Below, one piece after another: positions 1 through 7,548 of a stretch of DNA of 14,961 bases. The notes below the pieces were generated by a model, which saw only the letters and a program-made list of their open reading frames with translations, had not been told where the DNA came from and did no database searches. The first letter of the stretch is position 1; the number at the start of each line of letters is the position of its first letter. The DNA is from an uncultured Gilliamella sp. (GTDB taxonomy: Bacteria; Pseudomonadota; Gammaproteobacteria; Enterobacterales; Enterobacteriaceae), in assembly GCA_945291235.1 (NCBI GenBank), contig CALYQY010000058.1, positions 1 through 14,961 on the forward strand, given 5' to 3'. The translations under genes were made by a program, and so were the position numbers.

Positions 1-21
1 AGTAAAAGCGGATGTTGCCAT
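1..21 (-). CDS. rsmC: 5' end of a probable rsmC (16S rRNA G1207 methyltransferase), cut by the window edge
   Basis: Only seven codons are visible, read leftward from an ATG at 21: MATSAFT. E. coli RsmC begins MSAFTPASEV, so the SAFT match is suggestive. In E. coli rsmC is also divergent from holD, the next gene here. A GAGG sequence lies 4 bases before the ATG and could serve as ribosome binding site. RsmC methylates guanine 1207 of 16S rRNA on the 30S subunit. With so little sequence the call rests mainly on synteny; the rest of the gene lies outside the window. Confidence 0.5.
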
Positions 22-59
22 AATGCCTCAATGAAAAACCTTTATAAATTGATGCGATG

Positions 60-65
60 ATTATA
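60..65 (-). promoter_or_regulatory. -10 element for the leftward rsmC-like gene
   Basis: A perfect TATAAT reads leftward here, 38 bases before the ATG at 21, in the divergent rsmC/holD gap. No good -35 is visible: the best hexamer at 18-base spacing is TTAGAG, a poor match. I could not identify a convincing holD promoter on the other strand. Confidence 0.35.
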
Positions 66-108
66 CAATTAACCATCTTTAATCTCTAATAAAAACCGAA
101 TGTCGATA

Positions 109-516
109 ATGTCACAACGTGATTGGTACTTACAACAATGCAATATTACGCAATATGTGTTGCGTAAAGCAAATGTTTTTAAAGGTGAAGTGGTAAACCA
201 TATTGACGATGAAATTCGTTTAATTGTTGTCGCTGAGCAAAAACCCACGCAAAAAATTTATTTTGATATTTTAAATGCGATTCGCCTTAATCAAGAGCAG
301 GTACTTTTTTTAACGCCTTCACAATTAATCATCCCCTCAGATGATATTGATAAGGTTATATGGTTTATTGACATAAATCCTGATGAATCTTGGAAACGTG
401 CATTAACGATTCAAACAACGGATTTAATTTCTTTAGCTAAAGCTCCACAACAAAAACGCCAACTTTGGCAACAATTATGCGAATATGAAAACTATTTCCA
501 CCCTGACCGACAATGA
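109..516 (+). CDS. holD: DNA polymerase III psi subunit (HolD)
   Basis: HolD is the small psi subunit of the DNA polymerase III holoenzyme. With chi (HolC) it links the DnaX clamp loader to single-strand binding protein at the replication fork. The protein is 135 residues from this start, against 137 in E. coli. The N terminus SQRDWYLQQCNITQ closely matches the conserved E. coli segment SRRDWQLQQLGITQ, the tail that contacts DnaX. The C-terminal LWQQLCEYENYF matches LWQQICTYEHDF. An in-frame ATG at 100 would add three residues; I prefer 109 because it aligns with the family start, though neither has a clear Shine-Dalgarno. The 3' end overlaps rimI by 32 bases, the usual enterobacterial holD-rimI arrangement. 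The call is firm despite the fast evolution of this family. Confidence 0.9.
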   Translation: MSQRDWYLQQCNITQYVLRKANVFKGEVVNHIDDEIRLIVVAEQKPTQKIYFDILNAIRLNQEQVLFLTPSQLIIPSDDIDKVIWFIDINPDESWKRALTIQTTDLISLAKAPQQKRQLWQQLCEYENYFHPDRQ

Positions 517-949
517 TTTACCCGATGCTTTTGAGTTAGAACAACAATGCCACTTGATTCCTTGGTCAAAGCAGACGTTCTATTCAAATCAAGGCGATCA
601 TTATTACAATCTTAAATTGACTATCGATAACCGTATAGTTGGTTTTTGTATTTGTCAAATGGTTGCTGACGAAGCTAATTTGTTCAATATCGCTATTCAT
701 CCAAAATACCGACAACAAGGGCTTGCTAAGGCGTTACTGAATCATTTAATTGATCACCTGACTAGCATCGATCACCCGATTGCGATTTCCACATTGTGGT
801 TAGAAGTAAGAAGATCAAATACACCCGCAATCGAACTTTATCATTCTCTTGGTTTTAACCAAATTACCGTTAGGAAAAACTATTATCCAACAACCAATGG
901 CAAACACGAAGATGCAATTATTATGGCTTACACATTAACCTTATCATAA
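485..949 (+). CDS. rimI: Ribosomal protein S18 alanine N-acetyltransferase (RimI)
   Basis: RimI is a GNAT-fold enzyme that transfers an acetyl group from acetyl-CoA to the N-terminal alanine of ribosomal protein S18. The 154 residues follow E. coli RimI throughout, including the start (MKTISTLTDNDLP against MNTISSLETTDLP). The acetyl-CoA pyrophosphate-binding loop RQQGLA is at 76-81. The catalytic pair known from E. coli, Glu103 and Tyr115, corresponds to Glu107 in WLEVR and Tyr119 in ELYHSLGF; a four-residue insertion just before explains the offset. The C-terminal RKNYYPTTNGKHEDAIIMA is nearly invariant in the family. The start codon lies within the end of holD, so the two are translationally linked, and thiN follows after 25 bases. 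Confidence 0.95.
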   Translation: MKTISTLTDNDLPDAFELEQQCHLIPWSKQTFYSNQGDHYYNLKLTIDNRIVGFCICQMVADEANLFNIAIHPKYRQQGLAKALLNHLIDHLTSIDHPIAISTLWLEVRRSNTPAIELYHSLGFNQITVRKNYYPTTNGKHEDAIIMAYTLTLS

Positions 950-974
950 CGATAAATTACAGAAGGAATAATCA

Positions 975-1610
975 ATGATAGCTAATCGGGCTCTACTTTT
1001 TGTCAATGGTGAACCGCCACATCACTTTCCAAGTGATTTAACCGGCTATCATTATGTTGCTTGTACTGACGGCGCTTATCATAATTACTTAGCCTCAACC
1101 GCTATCATACCGGATTTTATTATTGGCGATTTAGACAGTTACCATCACACTATGGCTGTGCCAGACAAAATTCAAATAATACAAACTCCCGATCAAAATA
1201 AAACTGACTTTGAGAAAGCTATCATTTTTTTAGCAGATAAAGGGATTCAACACTTTGATATTTATGGGGCAACTGGACATGCTAGCGACCATTTTTTAGG
1301 TAATTTATCGGTAGCGTTGCAGTATCATTCACAATATCAAATCACTTTTTATGATAATTACGGCCACTTCTTTTTTGCCAAAAACTATCAAGAAATCGTT
1401 AATATCAACAATCATATAGTCTCTTTTATGCCATTTTGTGAAGTGACGGACTTGACCATTACAGGCGTGCAGTATCCTTTAGTCAATCAAACGCTCACTT
1501 TTGGGAAATTTATTAGCGTACGCAATAAAGCCATATCAGATTTAGTTAAAATTACTTTTCAACAAGGTAATTTAATCATTTTCATTGAAGATTTTAGTAG
1601 TAAACATTGA
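975..1610 (+). CDS. thiN: Thiamine pyrophosphokinase (ThiN)
   Basis: The enzyme transfers pyrophosphate from ATP to thiamine, giving thiamine pyrophosphate in one step, and so supports salvage of imported thiamine. In order, the TPK signatures are TDGA (31-34), the metal-binding GDLDS (51-55), DQNKTDFEKA (73-82), a GATG...DHFLGNL segment (98-111) and SVRN (181-184) in the thiamine-binding C-terminal domain. The usual GGRxDH reads GHASDH here, so the Gly-Arg of that motif is replaced. Length is 211 residues, normal for bacterial TPK. An AGGA lies seven bases before the ATG. The gene follows rimI closely and probably shares its transcript. Enterobacteria instead use the ThiL/ThiE route to make the cofactor; a TPK here hints at salvage. 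Confidence 0.9.
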   Translation: MIANRALLFVNGEPPHHFPSDLTGYHYVACTDGAYHNYLASTAIIPDFIIGDLDSYHHTMAVPDKIQIIQTPDQNKTDFEKAIIFLADKGIQHFDIYGATGHASDHFLGNLSVALQYHSQYQITFYDNYGHFFFAKNYQEIVNINNHIVSFMPFCEVTDLTITGVQYPLVNQTLTFGKFISVRNKAISDLVKITFQQGNLIIFIEDFSSKH

Positions 1611-1618
1611 CGGCGTGA

Positions 1619-1647
1619 TTTACAATAATTTACAATATCATTATACT
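1619..1647 (+). promoter_or_regulatory. Probable sigma70 promoter for the exported-protein pair
   Basis: TTTACA at 1619-1624 and TATACT at 1642-1647 are separated by exactly 17 bases, just after the thiN stop and 35 bases before the next ATG. The octamer TTTACAAT occurs twice here, at 1619 and 1629, with the second copy inside the spacer. This suggests that the two genes downstream have their own promoter. Confidence 0.5.
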
Positions 1648-1681
1648 TTTTTAATAAAAAGATTACCAAAAGGACATCACC

Positions 1682-2452
1682 ATGCTTTTAAAAAAACTTT
1701 CTGTGCTTGTGAGTACATTATTGATATCTTGCATGGCTTTTTCTGCTCAAAATCAACAAGATATCAATAAAACTGACAAAATAATGAAAGCTTTTTTAGC
1801 ATGTGATAATCAATTTTTTAAGCAACTCGCTTTATACAAAGATGATTTTAATCAATATGTTGACTTAGCCACTGCCGATAATGTGACCTATATTCCTGTC
1901 GAATCTATCGAAAGTCATGATAAAAACAAAGTGATGTTTAAAAAACCGTTTCAATATCGTGGGTTAACCATTTCGGGTTATCAAAATGTCTACCTTACCA
2001 CCACCGCATCAGGCCAATTTTATTACTGGGGATTTATTGTTGATAATGCCATTGACGATGTAAAAAACGCATTAGATACTCTCCATTGGTCTAAATTCAA
2101 TGCACAAATTTATACTGCAAATACTAAAATTTTTGATACCCAATCTCATTCTCCTAATTGGCAGGATAATCCTTATTCTATAGACGGTGTGCTTCCTAAA
2201 ATTGGCACTATTGAAAAATCACTTTATTTAGAACCGATTTCTGACAAACAAAGCTTGGTGTCGTGCTCAATTCAAGGTGATGTAGACAAACAGATTCTTT
2301 ATGTTACAAGACCAGATATAAAACCAATTTTGAAAAAAATGGAACTTGAACGTAAACAGAAGTTAAAACTAGATAATAAACAGAAAGAAATAGAACAAAA
2401 AAGACAATTTCAACCTCAAGTTAAGCCTAACCAAAGCTTAAAAAATAATTAA
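1682..2452 (+). CDS. Exported protein of unknown function with charged C-terminal tail
   Basis: I do not recognise this 256-residue protein. It starts with a clear export signal: positive residues (LLKK) and a hydrophobic stretch at 6-20. LISC at 14-17 fits a lipobox, which would make Cys17 a lipid anchor. AFSA followed by QN at 19-24 also fits a signal peptidase I site, so lipoprotein or soluble periplasmic protein are both possible. The mature part holds two cysteines (41 and 195) that could form a disulfide, and aromatic beta-rich stretches around 100-120. The last 40 or so residues are rich in Lys, Gln and Glu and look helical or disordered. AAGGA lies seven bases before the ATG. The next gene, also exported, follows after 19 bases and is probably co-transcribed. 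Confidence 0.75.
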   Translation: MLLKKLSVLVSTLLISCMAFSAQNQQDINKTDKIMKAFLACDNQFFKQLALYKDDFNQYVDLATADNVTYIPVESIESHDKNKVMFKKPFQYRGLTISGYQNVYLTTTASGQFYYWGFIVDNAIDDVKNALDTLHWSKFNAQIYTANTKIFDTQSHSPNWQDNPYSIDGVLPKIGTIEKSLYLEPISDKQSLVSCSIQGDVDKQILYVTRPDIKPILKKMELERKQKLKLDNKQKEIEQKRQFQPQVKPNQSLKNN

Positions 2453-2471
2453 AAAATGGAGATGAAATTTA

Positions 2472-2987
2472 ATGAAAAAATTAGGAATACTGTTATTTCT
2501 TTTTTCTTTTTCTGTATTAAGCCTTCAGGGAGTAACAAAAAATAAAACGGAGGTGAATAAAGTTGACTTTAATAAAGAGTATCAAAAATTAAAAGACGCC
2601 AGTATTGGAGAGCAATTTATTTCAATCAATAAAAGTTATGAAAGAGATTCGGTCGGTTACACTTTTATAGATAAAAATTCGGTCAGATTGCATCCGTATA
2701 ATAAAAACATTCGTCAATTTAATAAAGTAACTAATTATATACCTTCTCTTAACTATGAACAGATTAATGGGAATAAAGTACCTTATCATTCAATGGTTAT
2801 CCAAGAATTTGCGAATTGCGATAAAATGGAAATTGCCGAAGGCAAGATACAAATTTATGCAAACTATTTTGGTGACGGTAAATTGATTTCTGAAAATCAG
2901 TTAGTAAACCGTTGGGTTGCAACCAATCCAGGAACTGATATGCGGGTGTTACTGGTTATTGCCTGCTCGTTACCCCTTGTGAATTAG
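2472..2987 (+). CDS. Small exported protein, possibly adhesin-E-like fold
   Basis: This 171-residue protein has a signal peptide at about 1-20 (MKKLGILLFLFSFSVLSLQG) and no lipobox cysteine, so it is probably secreted to the periplasm or cell surface. The pattern after residue 60 (FIDKNSVRLHP, then YHSMVIQEFANC, then a NYFGDGKLIS turn, then RWVATNPGT and LLVIACS) recalls the small surface-adhesin protein E domain of Haemophilus and relatives, where paired cysteines close the fold. Here the pair is Cys116 and Cys165. This resemblance is from memory of the pattern and is weak. GGAG lies ten bases before the ATG, a rather long spacing. The gene sits 19 bases after another exported-protein gene and is probably in the same operon. 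Confidence 0.7.
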   Translation: MKKLGILLFLFSFSVLSLQGVTKNKTEVNKVDFNKEYQKLKDASIGEQFISINKSYERDSVGYTFIDKNSVRLHPYNKNIRQFNKVTNYIPSLNYEQINGNKVPYHSMVIQEFANCDKMEIAEGKIQIYANYFGDGKLISENQLVNRWVATNPGTDMRVLLVIACSLPLVN

Positions 2988-3042
2988 TCACAAACTTTGT
3001 GCATTGCATTTAGGCGTACGGTAGCGAAAAATAGACGTTTAT

Positions 3043-3050
3043 GCTAATAT
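3043..3050 (+). promoter_or_regulatory. Candidate extended -10 promoter for cyaY
   Basis: A TG immediately precedes CTAATAT, giving TGCTAATAT, an extended -10 pattern, 36 bases before the cyaY ATG. No clear -35 hexamer was found, which is tolerated with an extended -10. Confidence 0.35.
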
Positions 3051-3085
3051 TCTGGCATTATTTTTAACGAATTGATGACAATGAA

Positions 3086-3394
3086 ATGAATATTACGCAA
3101 TTTCACATTCTAACAGAACAATTATTTAATAGTGTTGAACTTTTTTTAGATAACTACGCTCAAGAACATGATGTCGATATTGATTATGAAACTAATGGTA
3201 ATGTGATTACAATCAGCTTTCCAAATGGCAGCAAAATCATTGTCAATACTCAAGAGCCGCTTTATCAAGTTTGGTTAGCAACCTCAAAACAGGGTTATCA
3301 TTTTGATTATCATGATCAGCAGTGGATATGTAACCGAAGTGATCAAACCTTTGACACGATTTTTTCTGAAGCAGTAAAAGAACAAGCAAGCTAA
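3086..3394 (+). CDS. cyaY: Frataxin homologue CyaY
   Basis: CyaY is the bacterial frataxin, a small cytoplasmic iron-binding protein that interacts with the cysteine desulfurase IscS and modulates iron-sulfur cluster assembly. Its 102 residues match E. coli CyaY (106) along the length. An acidic first helix (residues 10-34, many Glu and Asp) is the iron-binding ridge. NGSKIIVNTQEPLYQVWLAT (48-66) is the conserved beta-sheet core, with Trp63, and GYHFDYHDQQWICNRS (70-85) contains Trp80. An out-of-frame ATG-AAA-TGA lies five bases upstream of the chosen start, and the Shine-Dalgarno is weak. In E. coli cyaY is divergent from lptM; here it is convergent with uvrD at the opposite end of that gene block, pointing to a local rearrangement. 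Confidence 0.95.
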   Translation: MNITQFHILTEQLFNSVELFLDNYAQEHDVDIDYETNGNVITISFPNGSKIIVNTQEPLYQVWLATSKQGYHFDYHDQQWICNRSDQTFDTIFSEAVKEQAS

Positions 3395-3410
3395 TTAAAT
3401 AAGCAGTTAA

Positions 3411-3447
3411 AAAAGGGATCTTACAATACTTTATTAAGATCCCTTTT
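3411..3447. terminator. Bidirectional rho-independent terminator between cyaY and uvrD
   Basis: A perfect 13-base-pair inverted repeat, with arms at 3411-3423 and 3435-3447 (AAAAGGGATCTTA and its complement), encloses an 11-base loop. The outer four pairs are A-T, giving a U-run on either strand. It sits 17 bases after the cyaY stop and 37 bases from the uvrD stop, so one hairpin can end both convergent transcripts. Confidence 0.85.
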
Positions 3448-3483
3448 CAGGTTCAAACAATATTCATTTTTTTGCAGGTATAA

Positions 3484-5736
3484 TCAAAGTAGGGTTAAAT
3501 TGGCTAATTTAATCACTAACCATTTGATTCCTTCGTTAACAAATGCGATTTGAACGCGTCGATGATCCCCTTCACCATCAAGATTGATTATTGTGCCTTC
3601 ACCAAAACGATGATGTTTAACTTTTCTGCCTAATGTATAACCATCACTTTCACGACTTTTATCCAGATAAGATTGTCTACGATTTTGCTGAAATTGCTTT
3701 TCTTGACTTAGATTATCTAATTTGCCTTCAGGAGGCGCAAAGAATCCCCGATAGCTAATTTCGTTTAACCTGTCGACTGGCAATTCAGCTAAAAAGCGAG
3801 AAGGTAAATTACGCTCTTCACGACCATAAAGGCGTCTTAACTCGCATAGCGATAAGGTTAAATGCTTGCGTGCTCGTGTTATACCAACATAAGCAAGGCG
3901 TCTTTCTTCTTCCATTCTGTCGATTTCTAGTGCTGAACGTTGCGCCGGAAACAGTCCTTCTTCAAGACCGACAATGAAAACATTATCAAATTCAAGTCCT
4001 TTTGCGGCATGTAATGTCATCAATTGGACTGAATCTTGTTCTTTTAGCACGTCTCGACTTTCTAACGAAGTATAAGCTAAAAATGATTCAAGCACGGTTA
4101 AGGTCTGACCGGTTTCACTATCTTCAATCACGGTATTTTCATTATTACGATAAAACTGTTCAGCCGCCGACACTAACTCTTCAAGATTTTCAAGTCGAGA
4201 TTGTCCTTTAATGCCTGGCTCTTGCTCATACATTTGTTGAATTCCAGACGATTTTATCAGGATATCGAGTTGTTGATAAAACGGCATTTGCGCAACTTCA
4301 TCATAAATTGATCCCATGAGTTCAAGAAAACGACTTACTCCAGATCGCTGCCGTTCGGTTAATCCATTCATTTGAATTAACATTAAACACGCATTCCATA
4401 ATGAAATATTATTTTGTTTGGCTGTTAATCTGATTTTATCAAGGGTCACATTACCAATACCCCGCGTTGGCGTATTCACCGTTGCTTCAAATGCCATATC
4501 GTTATCGTGATCATGCAAAAGCCGTAAATACGCAAGTGCTAATTTGACTTCTTGCCGCTCATAAAACCGGATCGAACCATAGATCTGGTAAGGTAACCCA
4601 GCTTGTAATAACGTGTCTTCAAACAGTCGGGACTGCACATTATTGCGATATAAAATGGCACAACTGGAATATTTTTCACCAGCATCATGATATTTTTTTA
4701 TCTGCCCAATAACAAATCTGGCTTCATCAATATCATTGAAACCAACATAAAGAGAAATCTTTTCGCCTTCATTGCGATCTGTCCACAAATTCTTACCTAA
4801 TCGATTCTGATTTTTAGCAATAAGTTGATTAGCGGCATCTAAAATCGTACTGGTTGAACGATAATTTTGCTCTAATCGAATAATTTCGGTTTCGGGAAAA
4901 TCATGAATAAAGAGTTGTAAATTATCGGCATTTGCACCACGCCAACTATAGATTGATTGGTCATCATCGCCAACAATCATGACATTAGCTGTTGTGCCCG
5001 CTAATTTTTTTACTAAAGAATATTGTATATGATTCGTATCTTGGAATTCATCAATTAAAATATTTGAAAAACGATGTTGGCAGTAACTTAATACATCTTT
5101 GTCACTGCACAATAATTCATAAGCACGTAAAATAAGCTCCGAAAAATCAACATAGCCTACTCTGTCACAAATCGCTTGGTAGTCATTGTAAATAGTCTGC
5201 CACATTATCTGTTTAGGATCTTCAGGTATCAAATCTTTAGCGCGTAAGCCTTTCTCTTTTTGATTAGAGATAAAACTTGCACACTCTTTTGCCGACCACT
5301 GTTTTTCGTCAATTTTTAATTCACGAAAAATCCGTTTGATCAGACGAATCTGATCTTCCGTATCGATCAATTGAAAATTGGATGGGAGTTTAGCTTGCTG
5401 AGAGAACATGCGTAATAAACGATGCGTTAACCCATGAAATGTTCCAACCCACATACCATTAAAATAACCTTCACCAATCAGATGCTGTATACGCTCTTGC
5501 ATTTCAGCCGCAGCTTTATTGGTGAAAGTGACGGCAAATATGGAATGAGGCGAATAATGTTTTTCCATACAGAGCCATGCAATACGGTGAACTAATACCC
5601 GTGTTTTACCACTGCCAGCCCCTGCAAGAACAATAGTGTATTGATTATCAGTGGTCACCGCATCTTTCTGCTCGGTATTAAGGTCGTTTAATAATGATTG
5701 TCTGTTTTCCATTATGTTAAAACCTGTTGTCATCAT
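3484..5736 (-). CDS. uvrD: DNA helicase II (UvrD)
   Basis: UvrD is a superfamily 1A 3'-5' helicase that acts in nucleotide excision repair with UvrABC and in methyl-directed mismatch repair. The motifs appear in order: Walker A AGAGSGKT (38-45), FTNKAA (71-76), Walker B DEFQDT (229-234), GDDDQSIYSWRGA (256-268), QNYRST (290-295), LHAAKGLEFD (575-584), and AYVGITRARK (615-624). The C-terminal VKHHRFGEGTI...IKWLVIKLANLTLL is the Tudor-like UvrD tail. From this start the protein is 750 residues, against 720 in E. coli. A second ATG at 5712 (MENRQSLLNDLN) aligns better with the family start and gives 742; neither has a good Shine-Dalgarno, so the start is uncertain. A candidate LexA site upstream suggests SOS control. 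Confidence 0.96.
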   Translation of the reverse strand: MMTTGFNIMENRQSLLNDLNTEQKDAVTTDNQYTIVLAGAGSGKTRVLVHRIAWLCMEKHYSPHSIFAVTFTNKAAAEMQERIQHLIGEGYFNGMWVGTFHGLTHRLLRMFSQQAKLPSNFQLIDTEDQIRLIKRIFRELKIDEKQWSAKECASFISNQKEKGLRAKDLIPEDPKQIMWQTIYNDYQAICDRVGYVDFSELILRAYELLCSDKDVLSYCQHRFSNILIDEFQDTNHIQYSLVKKLAGTTANVMIVGDDDQSIYSWRGANADNLQLFIHDFPETEIIRLEQNYRSTSTILDAANQLIAKNQNRLGKNLWTDRNEGEKISLYVGFNDIDEARFVIGQIKKYHDAGEKYSSCAILYRNNVQSRLFEDTLLQAGLPYQIYGSIRFYERQEVKLALAYLRLLHDHDNDMAFEATVNTPTRGIGNVTLDKIRLTAKQNNISLWNACLMLIQMNGLTERQRSGVSRFLELMGSIYDEVAQMPFYQQLDILIKSSGIQQMYEQEPGIKGQSRLENLEELVSAAEQFYRNNENTVIEDSETGQTLTVLESFLAYTSLESRDVLKEQDSVQLMTLHAAKGLEFDNVFIVGLEEGLFPAQRSALEIDRMEEERRLAYVGITRARKHLTLSLCELRRLYGREERNLPSRFLAELPVDRLNEISYRGFFAPPEGKLDNLSQEKQFQQNRRQSYLDKSRESDGYTLGRKVKHHRFGEGTIINLDGEGDHRRVQIAFVNEGIKWLVIKLANLTLL

Positions 5737-5744
5737 AGCAATTA

Positions 5745-5776
5745 TTGATAGGTTTTGAATTTAAACCTAGTATCAA
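5745..5776 (-). repeat. Inverted repeat in the uvrD leader, next to the start codon
   Basis: TTGATAGGTTT at 5745-5755 pairs with AAACCTAGTATCAA at 5763-5776 except for a three-base bulge. In the uvrD mRNA this would be a hairpin ending eight bases before the ATG at 5736. It has no U-run, so it is not a terminator. It might limit ribosome access, or the true start may be the later ATG at 5712. Confidence 0.4.
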
Positions 5777-5874
5777 TCAATTCTTTTCAGTTAATCTGTC
5801 GTGTTTAGGTTGTCATCAAAAAGGATGTAAAGATAGGCGTTTTTTAAAGCAATTGATGATGATCGTGTAGCTTA

Positions 5875-5890
5875 CTGTCTATTTATACAT
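5875..5890 (-). promoter_or_regulatory. Candidate LexA (SOS) box and overlapping -10 upstream of uvrD
   Basis: CTGTCTATTTATACAT on the plus strand matches 13 of 16 bases of the enterobacterial LexA consensus CTGTATATATATACAG. It lies in the 166-base gap between the yigB stop and the uvrD start. On the minus strand it overlaps TATAAA (5882-5887), a reasonable -10, so LexA bound here would block transcription toward uvrD. E. coli uvrD is a known LexA target. The last position of the box is T rather than G, which weakens one half-site, and the -35 is not convincing. Confidence 0.5.
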
Positions 5891-5902
5891 ATTTAAAATA
5901 AA

Positions 5903-6616
5903 TTATAGCAGATTATCCAGTTCTGATAAATGATTGATTTCAATATGTGGCAAACATTTGGCATCAGCAAGATGATAAATATCTTGACCATAAATATTAA
6001 TCCAACAAGCTAATAAACCATTATTTACTGCGCCGTTAACATCTGTTAATAGATTATCACCGATATGTAAAACGTGCTTTGCTGGTACGGCTAACTTGTT
6101 AACTGCCAAATCGAATATCTCAGGAAAAGGTTTAGAACGGCCATCCGCCCCACCTCGCAGCGAAAATTGAAAGTAATCTCCTAATCCTATTTTATGAATA
6201 TCCACATTGCCATTGGTGATCACCGCTAAGGGTATTTTACTGGCAAGTGTTGCCAATAATTGATGCGTCGATTCAGTGATTTGCATTTTATGACGCCAAA
6301 AGTTAAAGCACGCCATAGATTGCTGAACGATATCATCAATGTTAAATGTGGATACACCCATTTTAAGGAGTAGAGATTTAATCGTTTCGATTCGCCAAAT
6401 AACCACATCGTGATAGATTTCGGGATTTAGGGCTAATACCTGTTGTTTTTCAGTATGAAGATCTGACAAGGTGATATTTTTTAGCTGTTCATGTTGTCTT
6501 AAAGACTTGATGATTTCATCTTCAGCTTTTTCAACAATCATGCTGTTGTCGTATAACGTATCATCAAGATCAAATGTCATTGCTTGAATGCGGTTAATTG
6601 ATCGGTAAAAACGCAT
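5903..6616 (-). CDS. yigB: HAD-family phosphatase YigB (flavin-pathway phosphatase)
   Basis: YigB is a cytoplasmic haloacid-dehalogenase-type phosphatase. In E. coli it dephosphorylates the riboflavin precursor 5-amino-6-(5-phosphoribitylamino)uracil and also FMN. All HAD motifs are present: motif I FDLDDT with nucleophile Asp16 and Asp18, motif II TNG near residue 135, motif III Lys in GRSKPFPE, and motif IV HIGDNLLTDVNGA. The length, 237 residues, equals the family norm (238 in E. coli), and the cap domain lies between motifs I and II. The start codon shares one base with the xerC stop (TAATG) and is preceded by AGGAAG, so translation is probably coupled to xerC. This is the standard enterobacterial dapF-yigA-xerC-yigB-uvrD order. 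Confidence 0.93.
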   Translation of the reverse strand: MRFYRSINRIQAMTFDLDDTLYDNSMIVEKAEDEIIKSLRQHEQLKNITLSDLHTEKQQVLALNPEIYHDVVIWRIETIKSLLLKMGVSTFNIDDIVQQSMACFNFWRHKMQITESTHQLLATLASKIPLAVITNGNVDIHKIGLGDYFQFSLRGGADGRSKPFPEIFDLAVNKLAVPAKHVLHIGDNLLTDVNGAVNNGLLACWINIYGQDIYHLADAKCLPHIEINHLSELDNLL

Positions 6617-7542
6617 TACTTTCTTCCTCTTTTTGCTCTTGGATGCGTCGAATCATAAACATCAGATAAGTGTGAAAAATCAAGGTGGGTATAGACTTGA
6701 GTTGTAGACAAATCAGCATGCCCGAGTAACTCTTGTACTGCACGCAGATCTCGACTTGATTCTAACATATGCGTTGCAAAAGAGTGACGCAATTTATGCG
6801 GATGAACATGTGAACTTAATCCCTGTTTGATCCCCCACTCAGCAAATCTTTTTTCAACATTTCGTGGGGAGATTCGACGACCTAATTTTGATATAAATAA
6901 GGCATCATCTTGAGGTTCTAATAAGTTACGCATGGATAACCAGTGTTGGATCCATTTAATCGATTCTCTACCTAATGGTAATTTCCGTTCCTTATTTCCT
7001 TTCCCCATTACCCGAATTTCCCCCTCTTTTAGGTTTAATTCACGGCAATTTAGATTCACTAATTCTGACAAACGTAATCCGGATCCATACATAACTTCAA
7101 GCATTGCCCGATCACGCACAGATAATGGATCGTTATATTCAATGTCCAGTAATTGATTTATCTCGTCAATATCAATATTTTTAGGCAGATGTTGACCGAT
7201 CTTAGGATTTAAAACGCCACGAGCAGGATTTGCGCTGATCAATTGATTCTTGACCATCCAATCACAAAAGCTCCGCAATGCCGATAACCTTAATGACAAG
7301 CTTCTTGCTTGTAACCCTGCTTGTTTACTTCTACCAATTAATAAGCGCACCGCGGATGAATCGAGATCTTGCCAGTTAGCAATTTCGACTGTTTTTGCTA
7401 ATTCAATAATGGCATAGAGTTGTCTACGATAATTAATTTGCGTGTTTAAACTGAGTTGTCTTTCGGATTTTAAGTAGTTTAAAAATTGCTCAACGGGTTG
7501 GGTTAATAATGATAGTTGTTCTTGATTAGACTGAATCATCAT
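6616..7542 (-). CDS. xerC: Tyrosine recombinase XerC
   Basis: XerC, with XerD and FtsK, resolves chromosome dimers at the dif site during cell division. The N-terminal SAM-like core-binding domain covers about residues 15-105. The catalytic domain carries the whole active set: Arg157 (GSGLRLSEL), Lys181 (MGKGNKERK), His249 and Arg252 ([12 protein letters not shown]), His275 (ELLGHADLS) and nucleophile Tyr284 (TTQVYTHLD). Each is nine positions on from the E. coli residue. The conserved XerC tail [12 protein letters not shown] is present, which separates it from XerD and phage integrases. Two ATG codons start the frame; the second (7539) has the better distance from AAGGA. It lies six bases after yigA and overlaps yigB by one. 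Confidence 0.96.
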   Translation of the reverse strand: MMIQSNQEQLSLLTQPVEQFLNYLKSERQLSLNTQINYRRQLYAIIELAKTVEIANWQDLDSSAVRLLIGRSKQAGLQARSLSLRLSALRSFCDWMVKNQLISANPARGVLNPKIGQHLPKNIDIDEINQLLDIEYNDPLSVRDRAMLEVMYGSGLRLSELVNLNCRELNLKEGEIRVMGKGNKERKLPLGRESIKWIQHWLSMRNLLEPQDDALFISKLGRRISPRNVEKRFAEWGIKQGLSSHVHPHKLRHSFATHMLESSRDLRAVQELLGHADLSTTQVYTHLDFSHLSDVYDSTHPRAKRGRK

Positions 7543-7548
7543 TAGTCC

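Noticed and set aside
1585..1770. A 61-codon rightward frame beginning MKILVVNIDGVIYNN across the thiN end
   Set aside because: It overlaps the end of thiN and the start of the next gene in another frame, has no recognisable family beyond a chance hydrophobic start, and its later part reads as an out-of-frame shadow.
2989..3001. Palindrome CACAAACTTTGTG just after the second exported-protein gene
   Set aside because: The loop would be one base and no U-run follows, so it is not a terminator; it does not fit the CRP consensus either. It may be a chance palindrome.
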